NCBI GenBank assembly: GCA_034521955.1
Contig: JAXHLT010000003.1
Span: 372,001 to 436,000, forward strand
DNA length: 64,000 nucleotides
Direction of reading: 5' to 3'
Source: M55B127 sp034521955
GTDB lineage: Bacteria > Bacillota > Halanaerobiia > Halanaerobiales > M55B127
The notes beneath the pieces were generated by a model. It saw only the letters and a program-made list of their open reading frames with translations. It did no database searches and had not been told where the DNA came from. Below, piece by piece: positions 45,546-52,970 of this stretch. The position numbers and the translations under genes are program-made. How positions within the stretch are numbered: the stretch's first letter is position 1; the number at the start of each line of letters is the position of its first letter.

Positions 45546-47042
45546 TTGTCTAAGTATATTTTAGCTATTGATCAGGGTACAACAAGTACCAGAGCGTTTT
45601 TGTTTAACAAAAAAGCTGAAATAATTGGTAAAGCACAAAAGGAATTTAATCAGTATTATCCTAAACCAGGATGGGTTGAACATAATCCAGAAGAGATTTG
45701 GAATTCAACTCAAAGTGTTATAAATTCAGTTATAAAAAAAGCTGATATAAAGCCATTTGAAATAGATTCAATTGGAATTACAAATCAAAGAGAAACTACA
45801 GTTATTTGGGATAAAAATACTGGTGAGCCACTATATAATGCAATTGTATGGCAGTGTAGAAGAACTTCTGGAATATGTCGTGATCTAAAAAATAAAGGAT
45901 ATGAAGATCTTTTTAGAAAAAAGACTGGTTTGTTATTAGACCCTTATTTTTCAGGTACAAAAATTAAATGGATCTTAGATAATGTTAAAGGTGCTAGAAA
46001 AAAAGCCAAAGAAAACAAGGTGATCTTTGGTACTATAGATTCATATTTAATCTGGAAATTAACAGGAGGAAAGATTCATGTAACTGACTATACTAATGCT
46101 TCACGTACTCTTTTATATAATATTTCCGAATTAAAATGGGATAAAGAGTTACTCGAGATAATGGAAGTTCCCTCTAATATATTACCTACAGTAAAATCTT
46201 CAAGTGAAATTTATGGTTATACAGATAAAAATGTATTTTTTGGACAGCATATACCTATCTCTGGAATAGCTGGTGACCAACAGGCTGCAACCTTTGCACA
46301 GGGCTGTTATGAAAAAGGTATGGCTAAAACTACCTATGGTACAGGTGCTTTTATGTTAATGAACATAGGTGAAAAGCCAGTTTATTCAGATAATGGATTA
46401 CTTACAACAATTGCCTGGGGATATAATGACAAAATAACATATGCCCTTGAAGGTAGTATATTTAATGCTGGTTCTGCAATTCAGTGGTTAAAAGACGAAC
46501 TACACTTATTGGATGAAGCTTTTGATTCAGAATATTTTGCTTCAAAAGTAAAAGATTCAGATGGAGTATATTTTGTTCCAGGTTTTACTGGGTTAGGTGC
46601 TCCGTATTGGAATCCAGAAGTTAGAGGCACTTTAGTTGGATTAACAAGGGGAAGCAGTAAAAATCATATTATTAGAGCAACTTTAGAAGCCTTAGTTTTT
46701 CAAAGTAAAGATCTAATTGAAGCAATGCTTGAAGATTCAGGTTTATCTTTGAAAAAAATGAAGGTTGATGGTGGAGTTGTAAATAATGATTTAATCATGC
46801 AGTTTTTAGCTGATATGATCGATACCGAAGTAGAAAGACCTTTAAACACTGAAACAACTGTAACTGGTGCTGCATATCTTGCAGGTTTAGCCACTAATTT
46901 TTGGTCTAATTTAGATGAATTGAATAATAAAAGAAGGGTTGATAAGTTATTTAAACCCGATATTGATGACAGTTTAAGAACTAAAAAATATACTAACTGG
47001 AAAAAAGCAGTTGATACTGCTTTATACTGGAGTAATCTTTAA
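45546..47042 (+). CDS. glpK: Glycerol kinase
   Basis: ATP-dependent phosphorylation of glycerol to glycerol 3-phosphate. The opening YILAIDQGTTSTRAFLF, IVWQCRRTSGICRDL, AGDQQAATFAQGCYEKGMAK and DGGVVNNDLIMQFLADM are FGGY-kinase blocks; 498 residues is normal. Start TTG 45546 behind AGGAGGGGA. The loop that in Bacillus and Enterococcus carries the HPr-phosphorylated His (YHFFG) reads NVFFG here, so that control seems absent. No glpF facilitator is adjacent. Confidence 0.96.
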   Translation: MSKYILAIDQGTTSTRAFLFNKKAEIIGKAQKEFNQYYPKPGWVEHNPEEIWNSTQSVINSVIKKADIKPFEIDSIGITNQRETTVIWDKNTGEPLYNAIVWQCRRTSGICRDLKNKGYEDLFRKKTGLLLDPYFSGTKIKWILDNVKGARKKAKENKVIFGTIDSYLIWKLTGGKIHVTDYTNASRTLLYNISELKWDKELLEIMEVPSNILPTVKSSSEIYGYTDKNVFFGQHIPISGIAGDQQAATFAQGCYEKGMAKTTYGTGAFMLMNIGEKPVYSDNGLLTTIAWGYNDKITYALEGSIFNAGSAIQWLKDELHLLDEAFDSEYFASKVKDSDGVYFVPGFTGLGAPYWNPEVRGTLVGLTRGSSKNHIIRATLEALVFQSKDLIEAMLEDSGLSLKKMKVDGGVVNNDLIMQFLADMIDTEVERPLNTETTVTGAAYLAGLATNFWSNLDELNNKRRVDKLFKPDIDDSLRTKKYTNWKKAVDTALYWSNL

Positions 47043-47051
47043 TATATAATT

Positions 47052-47092
47052 ATCCTATTTGATGTGGTATATGCATTAGATAGGATTTTTTT
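47052..47092 (+). terminator. Terminator after glpK
   Basis: ATCCTATTTGATG pairs with CATTAGATAGGAT over 13 bp with two G-U pairs, followed by seven T. The stem resembles those at 47292, 50615 and 50841. Confidence 0.9.
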
Positions 47093-47162
47093 GTTTTATC
47101 TAAAGCAGTCAAAAATAATCTACATATATATTTTATTTAGTTGGTGAGGTTTAAATCATTAG

Positions 47163-47228
47163 TGTATAATAAGTTGTCAGTTTATTGTTGATTATCACAT
47201 AGAAATTATTTAATAATTATGCTATAAT
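47163..47228 (+). promoter_or_regulatory. Candidate promoters for the ugp operon
   Basis: Two -10 elements with TG extensions: TGTATAAT at 47163-47170 (possible -35 TTGGTG at 47141-47146) and TGCTATAAT at 47220-47228 (no good -35). Both lie upstream of the leader terminator. Confidence 0.5.
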
Positions 47229-47291
47229 TATAGAGGAAAAAGTTAATATATATAGAATTAAAATATATAGATAAAATTAAAGTAAATGAAG

Positions 47292-47339
47292 ACCTATTTA
47301 ATGCAGTTAATTAAGTTATGATACATTAAATAGGTTTTT
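47292..47339 (+). terminator. Leader terminator before ugpA (possible antitermination target)
   Basis: A perfect 12-bp stem ACCTATTTAATG / CATTAAATAGGT closes a 20-base loop and runs into TTTTT. It lies 31 bases before the ugpA ATG and downstream of both promoter candidates, so expression needs read-through. GlpP, encoded at 57657, is the obvious candidate regulator (inference). Confidence 0.85.
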
Positions 47340-47370
47340 ATGTGTTAAATTTATAATGGGAGGAATTTTT

Positions 47371-48258
47371 ATGAACAGTAAGTTCTCTAAAAAATACACA
47401 TATCTAGCCTATATTTTGTTAGCACCATCTGTAATAATTGTTGGAGTATTTCTCATTTATCCGTCGATACAGTCTTTGTATTTAAGTTTTTATAGAACCA
47501 CTCCTTTTGGTAATAGAGTAATATTTACAGGATTTCAAAATTTCACAAGATTATTGACTTCTGATGCTTATTGGAATAGTTTAGGGAGATCTTTAACATT
47601 TACTGCAATTACCGTTTTTCTTGCCATAAGTATTTCACTTTTATTAGCAGTATTAACAAATAAAAACATAAGAGGTGCAAAAATATATAAAACTTTGATG
47701 ATTTGGCCGTTTGCTTTTTCATTTGCATTTGCGGGTACTATTTGGGGTGTGCTTTTACATCCGAATGTTGGTATTATGTCATATTATATAGAATTTATAA
47801 CTGGATTTGAATTTAACTGGATTAATAATGGTACTGCAGCATTTATCCTACTTATAATTGCTTCAACCTGGAGAATGATTGGTTATAATGTTATCTTCTT
47901 TATTGCTGCTTTGCAGAATGTTTCTCCTTCCTTACTTGAAGCTGCAGAAATTGATGGAGCAAATAATTTTACTAAGTTTTGGAGAATAACATTTCCTTTA
48001 ATATCACCAATAACCTTTTTCTTATTAATTATGAATACATTACAGGTCTTCTTTTTAACATTTGGTATTGTTGATGTTCTAACACAGGGTGGACCAGCTA
48101 GAGCAACCGATATTGTTACATATAAGTTGTTTAGAGATGCTTTTTTAAGTATGAGAACTGGTTATGCTTCTGCACAGTCTATTATATTATTTGTTATTGT
48201 TGCTGGAATAACTATCTTCCAATTTAAGTATGCCGGTGAAAAGGTATTTTATCAATAA
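47371..48258 (+). CDS. ugpA: Glycerol-3-phosphate/glycerophosphodiester ABC transporter permease UgpA
   Basis: Inner-membrane permease of a carbohydrate-type ABC importer, with six membrane segments. YLAYILLAPSVIIVGVFLIY opens it and the EAA loop reads LLEAAEIDGANNFTKFWRIT. 295 residues is normal. ATG 47371 is six bases after GGGAGGA; the ATG at 47356 lies upstream of that site and is rejected. Substrate is inferred from ugpB and the surrounding glycerol genes. No ATPase (ugpC) is encoded in the window, so a shared MsmX/UgpC-type ATPase elsewhere is assumed. Confidence 0.88.
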   Translation: MNSKFSKKYTYLAYILLAPSVIIVGVFLIYPSIQSLYLSFYRTTPFGNRVIFTGFQNFTRLLTSDAYWNSLGRSLTFTAITVFLAISISLLLAVLTNKNIRGAKIYKTLMIWPFAFSFAFAGTIWGVLLHPNVGIMSYYIEFITGFEFNWINNGTAAFILLIIASTWRMIGYNVIFFIAALQNVSPSLLEAAEIDGANNFTKFWRITFPLISPITFFLLIMNTLQVFFLTFGIVDVLTQGGPARATDIVTYKLFRDAFLSMRTGYASAQSIILFVIVAGITIFQFKYAGEKVFYQ

Positions 48259-48279
48259 AAAACAAAGGGGATAAATATC

Positions 48280-49107
48280 ATGTCTAATTTTAGATTCCAC
48301 AATATATTTTTACATATATTTTTGATAATAGCTGTTTTTCTTATCTCTTTTCCAATTCTATATGCATTTATGGTAAGTACTCTTGATATGAATCAAGTTT
48401 ATTCATCTCCACCAAAAGTAAGATTTGGAGATAATATGATTGAAAACTATACAAATGCATGGAATCAGTCAAACATGGGTAGATTATTATTTAACAGTGC
48501 ATTTATATCTATAGTAACAGCTTTAGGTAAAATTGTACTTTCTATAAGTGCAGCATTTGCTTTTGTATACTTTGGTGATTTTAAGGGTAAAAATATCTTT
48601 TTTATAATAATTTTAATTACTCACATGTTACCATTACCGATAAGAATTGTACCAACTTATCAGTTAATGGATAGTTTAAACTGGTTAGATACTTACTATG
48701 CCTTAACAATACCTTTTTTTGCAAGTGCAACAGGTGTATTGCTTTTCAAACAGTTTTATATGACTATTCCTGAATCATTACTTGAAGCTAGTTTAATAGA
48801 TGGAATTACACCTTTAAGATTCATGTGGTCAATTTTGGTTCCATTGTCAAAAAATAATATCGTAGCTCTTTTTACAATAGAATTTATCTGGGTATGGAAT
48901 CAGTACTTATGGCCATTAGTTACTACAAACAGCGCAAAAGTTCGAGTTGTACAAATCGGATTAAAAATGTTAATTCCATCAGATGCTCAACCGGAGTGGA
49001 ACGTCGTTATGGCAGCATTGATCATGGGAGTAATTCCTCCCTTGATTGTTTATCTAGCATTACAAAAAAGTTTAGTAGAAGGATTCGCTTTACAACAGGA
49101 TAAATAG
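48280..49107 (+). CDS. ugpE: Glycerol-3-phosphate/glycerophosphodiester ABC transporter permease UgpE
   Basis: Second permease of the importer, 275 residues, six membrane segments. The EAA loop reads LLEASLIDGITPLRFMWSIL, and the C-terminus PPLIVYLALQKSLVEGFAL is typical of the MalG/UgpE family. It follows ugpA by 21 bases. A decayed second copy of this gene lies at 52669-52951. Confidence 0.88.
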   Translation: MSNFRFHNIFLHIFLIIAVFLISFPILYAFMVSTLDMNQVYSSPPKVRFGDNMIENYTNAWNQSNMGRLLFNSAFISIVTALGKIVLSISAAFAFVYFGDFKGKNIFFIIILITHMLPLPIRIVPTYQLMDSLNWLDTYYALTIPFFASATGVLLFKQFYMTIPESLLEASLIDGITPLRFMWSILVPLSKNNIVALFTIEFIWVWNQYLWPLVTTNSAKVRVVQIGLKMLIPSDAQPEWNVVMAALIMGVIPPLIVYLALQKSLVEGFALQQDK

Positions 49108-49127
49108 TTTATCTAAAATGGAGGTGA

Positions 49128-49161
49128 TTTTTTAAAACAAATTCAAACCTGTTTTAAAAAA
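49128..49161 (+). other. Perfect 12-bp hairpin between ugpE and ugpB
   Basis: TTTTTTAAAACA / TGTTTTAAAAAA with a 10-base loop, lying between two Shine-Dalgarno-like GGAGGTG sequences (about 49120 and 49167). Such hairpins before binding-protein genes often stabilise the mRNA and allow higher expression; here this is inference. Confidence 0.55.
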
Positions 49162-49165
49162 TATA

Positions 49166-49207
49166 AGGAGGTGTCAATTTCAGGAAGTATTCCTGAAAGA
49201 AAAAATG
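49166..49207 (+). promoter_or_regulatory. ugpB ribosome-binding site with a spacer hairpin
   Basis: AGGAGGTG (49166-49173) is 31 bases from the ATG at 49205, but a perfect 9-bp hairpin TTTCAGGAA-GTA-TTCCTGAAA (49178-49198) occupies 21 of them, leaving an effective spacing of 10. No in-frame start is closer. A 13-codon frame from GTG 49171 overlaps the ugpB start and could be an alternative explanation. Confidence 0.6.
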
Positions 49208-50503
49208 ACTAAAAAATTACTGGTTGCTGTTTTATTATTAAGTTTGTTGGTTTTTGGTTCGGTAAGCAGTTCAGCTCAAGATGTTGTTGAACTAGAGTTT
49301 TGGCATGCTATGAGTGGTGGCCGTACAGCTGCTGTTGAAAGAATTGTTGATGGATTTAACGAGCTTCACCCAGATATTAATGTAACTGCTCAGTTTACAG
49401 GTAGTTATGCAGAAACATTAACTCAAGGAATTTCAGCTGTTAGATCTGGTAACCCTCCACACATAATTCAAGTATATGAAGTTGGTACTCAAACTATGTT
49501 AGATAGTGAAGCAATTGTACCAGTTCATGAAATAGTGGGAGATCAAATTGACTTTAGTAGTATAATCCAACCAATTTCTAATTATTATAGTATAGATGGA
49601 AAACTTAACTCAATGCCCTTTAACTCATCAACCGCTATGTTATATTACAACAAAGATGCTTTTGAAGAAGCAGGTATTGCTAACCCTCCATCAACATGGA
49701 AAGATGTAGAAGAGGCAGGATTAAAAATTATTGATAGTGGTGCTGCTAATCACGGACTATCTTTTGGTTGGCCAGCCTGGATAATGGAACAGATGTTTGC
49801 TTATCATAACCAACCATATGCTAATAATGGCAATGGTAGAGAAGCAAGAGCAGATGAAATATATCTTGATAGTGAATTTGGCAAGCATGTAATATCTACC
49901 TGGACAGATTTAGTTAAAAAAGATGTAATTGCATATGGTGGTCGTGAATATTCAGCAAATCAAGATTTCTTAGCTGGTGAAGTTGCAATGTTAATCCAGT
50001 CAACTTCTTCATTGAGTTCAATAATGGAATCTGCTGACTTTGAAGTAGGAACTACCTTCTTACCTAGATTTGAAGGTTATGGTATTGGTAATTCTGTTAT
50101 CGGTGGAGCATCCTTATGGGTAATGCAGGGACACTCCTCTAAAGAATATCAAGCAGTTGTTGAATTCTTTAAATATCTAAGTAGAACAGATGTTACAATT
50201 CAATGGCATAAAGATACTGGATATTTCCCATCTACTAATGCAGCTGTTAAACAGTTAATGGATAATCAATGGTTTACTGATAATCCAAATTATCTAACAG
50301 CTTTCTTACAAATTCTAAGTGGTGTTTCAACTCCTGCATCTAATGGTGTACTATTAGGTAACTTTGTTGAAATAAGAGATATTACAGATACTGCGATTGA
50401 AAAAGCATTTACAGATGCAATGTCACCTGATGCAGCAGCTGAAGAAGCAGCTGAACAAGCTAACACTGTATTGGAAGACTATACAGAATTATTTAATGAC
50501 TAA
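49205..50503 (+). CDS. ugpB: Glycerol-3-phosphate/glycerophosphodiester-binding protein UgpB
   Basis: Extracytoplasmic solute-binding protein of the Ugp importer, 432 residues. A signal peptide (LLVAVLLLSLLVFGSVSSSA) ends at a signal-peptidase-I-like SSA-QD site, with no lipobox cysteine. ELEFWHAMSGGRTAAVE is the characteristic UgpB start, and NSMPFNSSTAMLYYNKDAF and VIGGASLWVM are typical. A soluble rather than lipid-anchored binding protein fits an organism with an outer membrane. The C-terminal Ala/Glu-rich part is normal for the family. Confidence 0.9.
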   Translation: MTKKLLVAVLLLSLLVFGSVSSSAQDVVELEFWHAMSGGRTAAVERIVDGFNELHPDINVTAQFTGSYAETLTQGISAVRSGNPPHIIQVYEVGTQTMLDSEAIVPVHEIVGDQIDFSSIIQPISNYYSIDGKLNSMPFNSSTAMLYYNKDAFEEAGIANPPSTWKDVEEAGLKIIDSGAANHGLSFGWPAWIMEQMFAYHNQPYANNGNGREARADEIYLDSEFGKHVISTWTDLVKKDVIAYGGREYSANQDFLAGEVAMLIQSTSSLSSIMESADFEVGTTFLPRFEGYGIGNSVIGGASLWVMQGHSSKEYQAVVEFFKYLSRTDVTIQWHKDTGYFPSTNAAVKQLMDNQWFTDNPNYLTAFLQILSGVSTPASNGVLLGNFVEIRDITDTAIEKAFTDAMSPDAAAEEAAEQANTVLEDYTELFND

Positions 50504-50600
50504 AAAGCAAAAAAAGTAAAAGACTGAAATTACAAATAAAAAAGAAATTTGAAAGTATAATAAGAACATCTAAAAATTAGATTAAATAATTGAATATCAA

Positions 50601-50659
50601 GGTAGAGAAAAGAGACCTATTAGATACTTCCTGAAAGGGAGGTATTTAATAGGTTTTTT
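50601..50659 (+). terminator. Leader element 1: alternative hairpin plus terminator
   Basis: Terminator stem A50615-C50627 (ACCTATTAGATAC) pairs with 50642-50654 and continues inward to a GAAA tetraloop, 18 bp in all with a few G-U pairs, then TTTTTT. Immediately upstream GGT (50601-50603), an 11-base AGAGAAAAGAG and ACC (50615-50617) form a small hairpin that shares the ACC with the terminator. It may end ugpABE transcripts and also be a regulated terminator. Confidence 0.75.
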
Positions 50660-50822
50660 ACTTTACTCTTTGTAATATAAGTAAAGATACTTCGAAGGAT
50701 AATATATGGTGCTATAAATACTTCTTGTGAACTGATAAAAAATTTAAATTATTATAAAAATTAAAAAGGATTATTTTTTCTTTAAAAGAATTATATAATT
50801 AAGAGTAATAAAAAAATATTTG

Positions 50823-50902
50823 AGGTTAGAGAAAAGAGAACCTATTTAATGTAAAACTTACAGACTAACTGTAGGTAATTTTAGCATTGAATAGGATTTT
50901 TT
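50823..50902 (+). terminator. Leader element 2: alternative hairpin plus terminator before the pit operon
   Basis: GGTT-AGAGAAAAGAG-AACC (50824-50842) overlaps the terminator stem CCTATTTAATG (50841-50851) / CATTGAATAGG (50885-50895), whose long loop folds into a second stem ACTTACAG/CTGTAGGT. TTTTTT follows. The loop AGAGAAAAGAG is identical to element 1. It lies 22 bases before the DUF47 gene start. Confidence 0.78.
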
Positions 50903-50924
50903 ATTTCAAAAGGGGTAGATTGTT

Positions 50925-51581
50925 TTGAAAAACATTTTTTCTAATCATGCTCAAGAGTTAGAAAATAATATTGATGAGTATTTAGAAGTAGTAAGTAAAT
51001 CAAACCTAGTATTTGAGCGTGATAGTAAAAACTATATAAGGAAAAACTTTAGAGAGTTTGAGAATTCATTAGATGAAATATTAAAATTAGAAAATTCTGC
51101 TGATGATTTTCAAAAAAAGATTAAATATAAACTATATAAGTACATGTTAATACCAGAAGCAAGAGGGGATGTTTTAACATTACTAGAAAATATAGATAGT
51201 ATCGTAGATCATATTAAAAAAATATTAGTACAACTGTCTATAGAAAAACCATTTATACCAGATAATATGATAGATGATTTTGATGAATTGATTGAAATGG
51301 TAAGTAAATCAGTAGATCAGTTAATCAAATGTATAAGAGCATACTTTACAAATATTACTATGGTAAATGAATATGCAAATAAAGTTCACTTTTTTGAACA
51401 TGAAGCAGATAAAATTGAAGAAAAGATTAAACGTAAAGTTTTTAATAATGAGAATGAGCTTAAAAGTTTTAGTAAAAAAGTTCATTTAAGATACTTTGTT
51501 GAAAAGATAGCACAAATTTCTGATAGGGCAGAAACTATTAGTGAGAAAGCTTCGGTTGCTGCAATTAAAAGAAGAATCTAA
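50925..51581 (+). CDS. DUF47/PhoU-like protein, Pit accessory
   Basis: A 218-residue all-helical protein of the DUF47 (TIGR00153) family, distantly related to PhoU. LENSADDFQKKIKYKLYKY, ARGDVLTLLENIDSIVDHIK, and the closing ISDRAETISEKASVA are typical. Members are found next to Pit transporters, as here, and are thought to regulate phosphate transport. Start TTG 50925 behind AAAAGGGG. Confidence 0.88.
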   Translation: MKNIFSNHAQELENNIDEYLEVVSKSNLVFERDSKNYIRKNFREFENSLDEILKLENSADDFQKKIKYKLYKYMLIPEARGDVLTLLENIDSIVDHIKKILVQLSIEKPFIPDNMIDDFDELIEMVSKSVDQLIKCIRAYFTNITMVNEYANKVHFFEHEADKIEEKIKRKVFNNENELKSFSKKVHLRYFVEKIAQISDRAETISEKASVAAIKRRI

Positions 51582-51599
51582 TATATTGGAGTTGATAAA

Positions 51600-52646
51600 A
51601 TGATCAGTGCCCTATTATTTATGTCAAGTGGATTATTTTTAGGATGGTCTTTAGGTGCCAATGATGCTGCAAACCTATTTGGTACTGCAGTAGGTACAAA
51701 GATGGTGAAGTTTAAAACTGCTGCAATCGTAATAGGTGTTTTTGTAATAATTGGTGCTGTTGTCAGTGGAATCGGAGCTTCACATACCTTAGGTGAACTT
51801 GGTAAAGTTACAAGACTGCCTGGTGCTTTTATTGTAGCTCTTTCAGCAGCTATAACTGTTTTTGGAATGACAAATTTCGGTATACCTGTTTCTACATCAC
51901 AGTCAATAGTTGGAGCTATTATAGGTTGGAATATATTTGCAGGCTTAAACACAGATCTAAGTGTTTTAAGTAAGATTGTAAGTACCTGGGTATTATGTCC
52001 AATATTATCAGCATTGTTTGCAGTAATATTTTATAAAATAATACAAAGATCACTTTTTAAGTTTAATATTCATCTATTAAAAATAGATAAGTATACCAGA
52101 ATAAGTTTGATTGTTGTAGGAGCTTTTGGAGCATATAGTTTGGGAGCAAATAATATAGCAAATGTTATGGGGGTTTTTACTAACTCAATTAATTTCCCTC
52201 CATTAAGTATTGGAGAACTTTTTGTACTAAGTAGTACCCAACAGTTGTTTTTATTAGGAGGTATTGCTATTTCAGTTGGAGTATTTACTTATTCAAAAAA
52301 AGTTATGATGACGGTTGGAAAAAGTATTTATAAAATATCTCCAATAGCAGCTTTGATAGTAGTTTTATCATCATCTACAGTACTCTTTTTATTTGCATCT
52401 GAAGGCTTAAAGATTTGGATGACCTCAGTAGGTTTACCGTCATTTCCTTTAGTTCCAGTTTCTAGTTCACAGGCTGTAGTTGGCGCAATATTAGGTATTG
52501 GGCTTGCAAAAGGTGGGCGTAATATTAACTTAACAGTTTTAAGAAACATTGGTCTTGGTTGGATTGTTACTCCAATTACCTCAGCTTTAATTTCTTATAT
52601 TTCTTTGTTTTTTATGCAGAATGTCTTTATGATGACAGTTTACTAA
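51600..52646 (+). CDS. pit: Inorganic phosphate transporter, PiT family
   Basis: Integral membrane transporter of 348 residues with about ten segments. The duplicated PiT signature is seen as LGANDAANLFGTAVG near residue 20 and LGANNIANVMGVF near 185; GIPVSTSQSIVGAIIG and VPVSSSQAVVGAILG form the second pair. It takes up (or exports) phosphate with H+ or Na+. In this island it may balance phosphate released from glycerophosphodiesters. It overlaps nothing and follows the DUF47 gene by 18 bases. Confidence 0.93.
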   Translation: MISALLFMSSGLFLGWSLGANDAANLFGTAVGTKMVKFKTAAIVIGVFVIIGAVVSGIGASHTLGELGKVTRLPGAFIVALSAAITVFGMTNFGIPVSTSQSIVGAIIGWNIFAGLNTDLSVLSKIVSTWVLCPILSALFAVIFYKIIQRSLFKFNIHLLKIDKYTRISLIVVGAFGAYSLGANNIANVMGVFTNSINFPPLSIGELFVLSSTQQLFLLGGIAISVGVFTYSKKVMMTVGKSIYKISPIAALIVVLSSSTVLFLFASEGLKIWMTSVGLPSFPLVPVSSSQAVVGAILGIGLAKGGRNINLTVLRNIGLGWIVTPITSALISYISLFFMQNVFMMTVY

Positions 52647-52668
52647 ACTGTGGAGGTGATAAACACAT

Positions 52669-52951
52669 TTGAAAAGATCAATATCTAGCAAGGATTGTTA
52701 TTTTAATGATTGCTTTAGCCTTAGCGACAGAAAACTTTCTATTTAGACAGGTGTTTATTTCAGTACATTGGAAGATAACAGAAGCTAAAATTGTTAACGG
52801 TGTAGGATAGATGATCTTTTTATTTAAAGTATTAATGACAATTGCAAAAACTAACATAGCGTAAGTAATCTTTACAATGTTACCACCATTAGCTGTAATA
52901 CTTTATCTACAAAAGAGTTTTGTACAGGGCTTAATAGAACCTGAAAAATAA
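52669..52951 (+). pseudogene. Decayed ugpE-type ABC permease remnant
   Basis: A GGAGGTGAT ribosome site and TTG start (52669, MKRSIS) survive, then the frame shifts. In the frame through 52724 one reads ARIVILMIALAL, then FRQVFISVHWKITEAKIVNG, a damaged EAA loop (compare EAxxIDGA), a TAG stop at 52808, further matching residues, a TAA at 52861, and finally LPPLAVILYLQKSFVQGL and PEK, the conserved C-terminus of UgpE/MalG permeases. About 280 bases remain of some 830, so a large internal deletion, a frameshift and two stops have accumulated. Confidence 0.82.
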
Positions 52952-52970
52952 GATGTTAAGGAGACAAATT

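Larger units (their letters stand above)
47043..47370 (+). other. Intergenic region glpK-ugpA: two terminators and candidate promoters
   Basis: No gene is visible in this stretch. It contains the glpK terminator (47052-47092), an extended -10 promoter candidate TGTATAAT (47163-47170, with TTGGTG 18 bases before TATAAT), a second extended -10 TGCTATAAT (47220-47228), and a second terminator (47292-47339) that lies in the ugpA leader. Thus transcription starting at either promoter must pass a terminator before ugpA. Confidence 0.7.
50504..50924 (+). other. Intergenic region ugpB-phoU-like gene: tandem leader elements
   Basis: No open frame is convincing. The region holds two copies of the same arrangement: a TATAAT (50556-50561 and 50794-50799), then GGT(T)-AGAGAAAAGAG-(A)ACC, then a terminator beginning at the ACC. 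The 160 bases between the copies are AT-rich with no recognisable coding remnant. Confidence 0.7.

Noticed and set aside
48894..49103. Small plus-strand frame inside ugpE
   Set aside because: Overlaps the conserved C-terminus of ugpE in another frame; sequence looks random.
49171..49212. 13-codon leader peptide before ugpB
   Set aside because: A GTG at 49171 lies within the Shine-Dalgarno itself; kept only as an alternative to the spacer-hairpin explanation.
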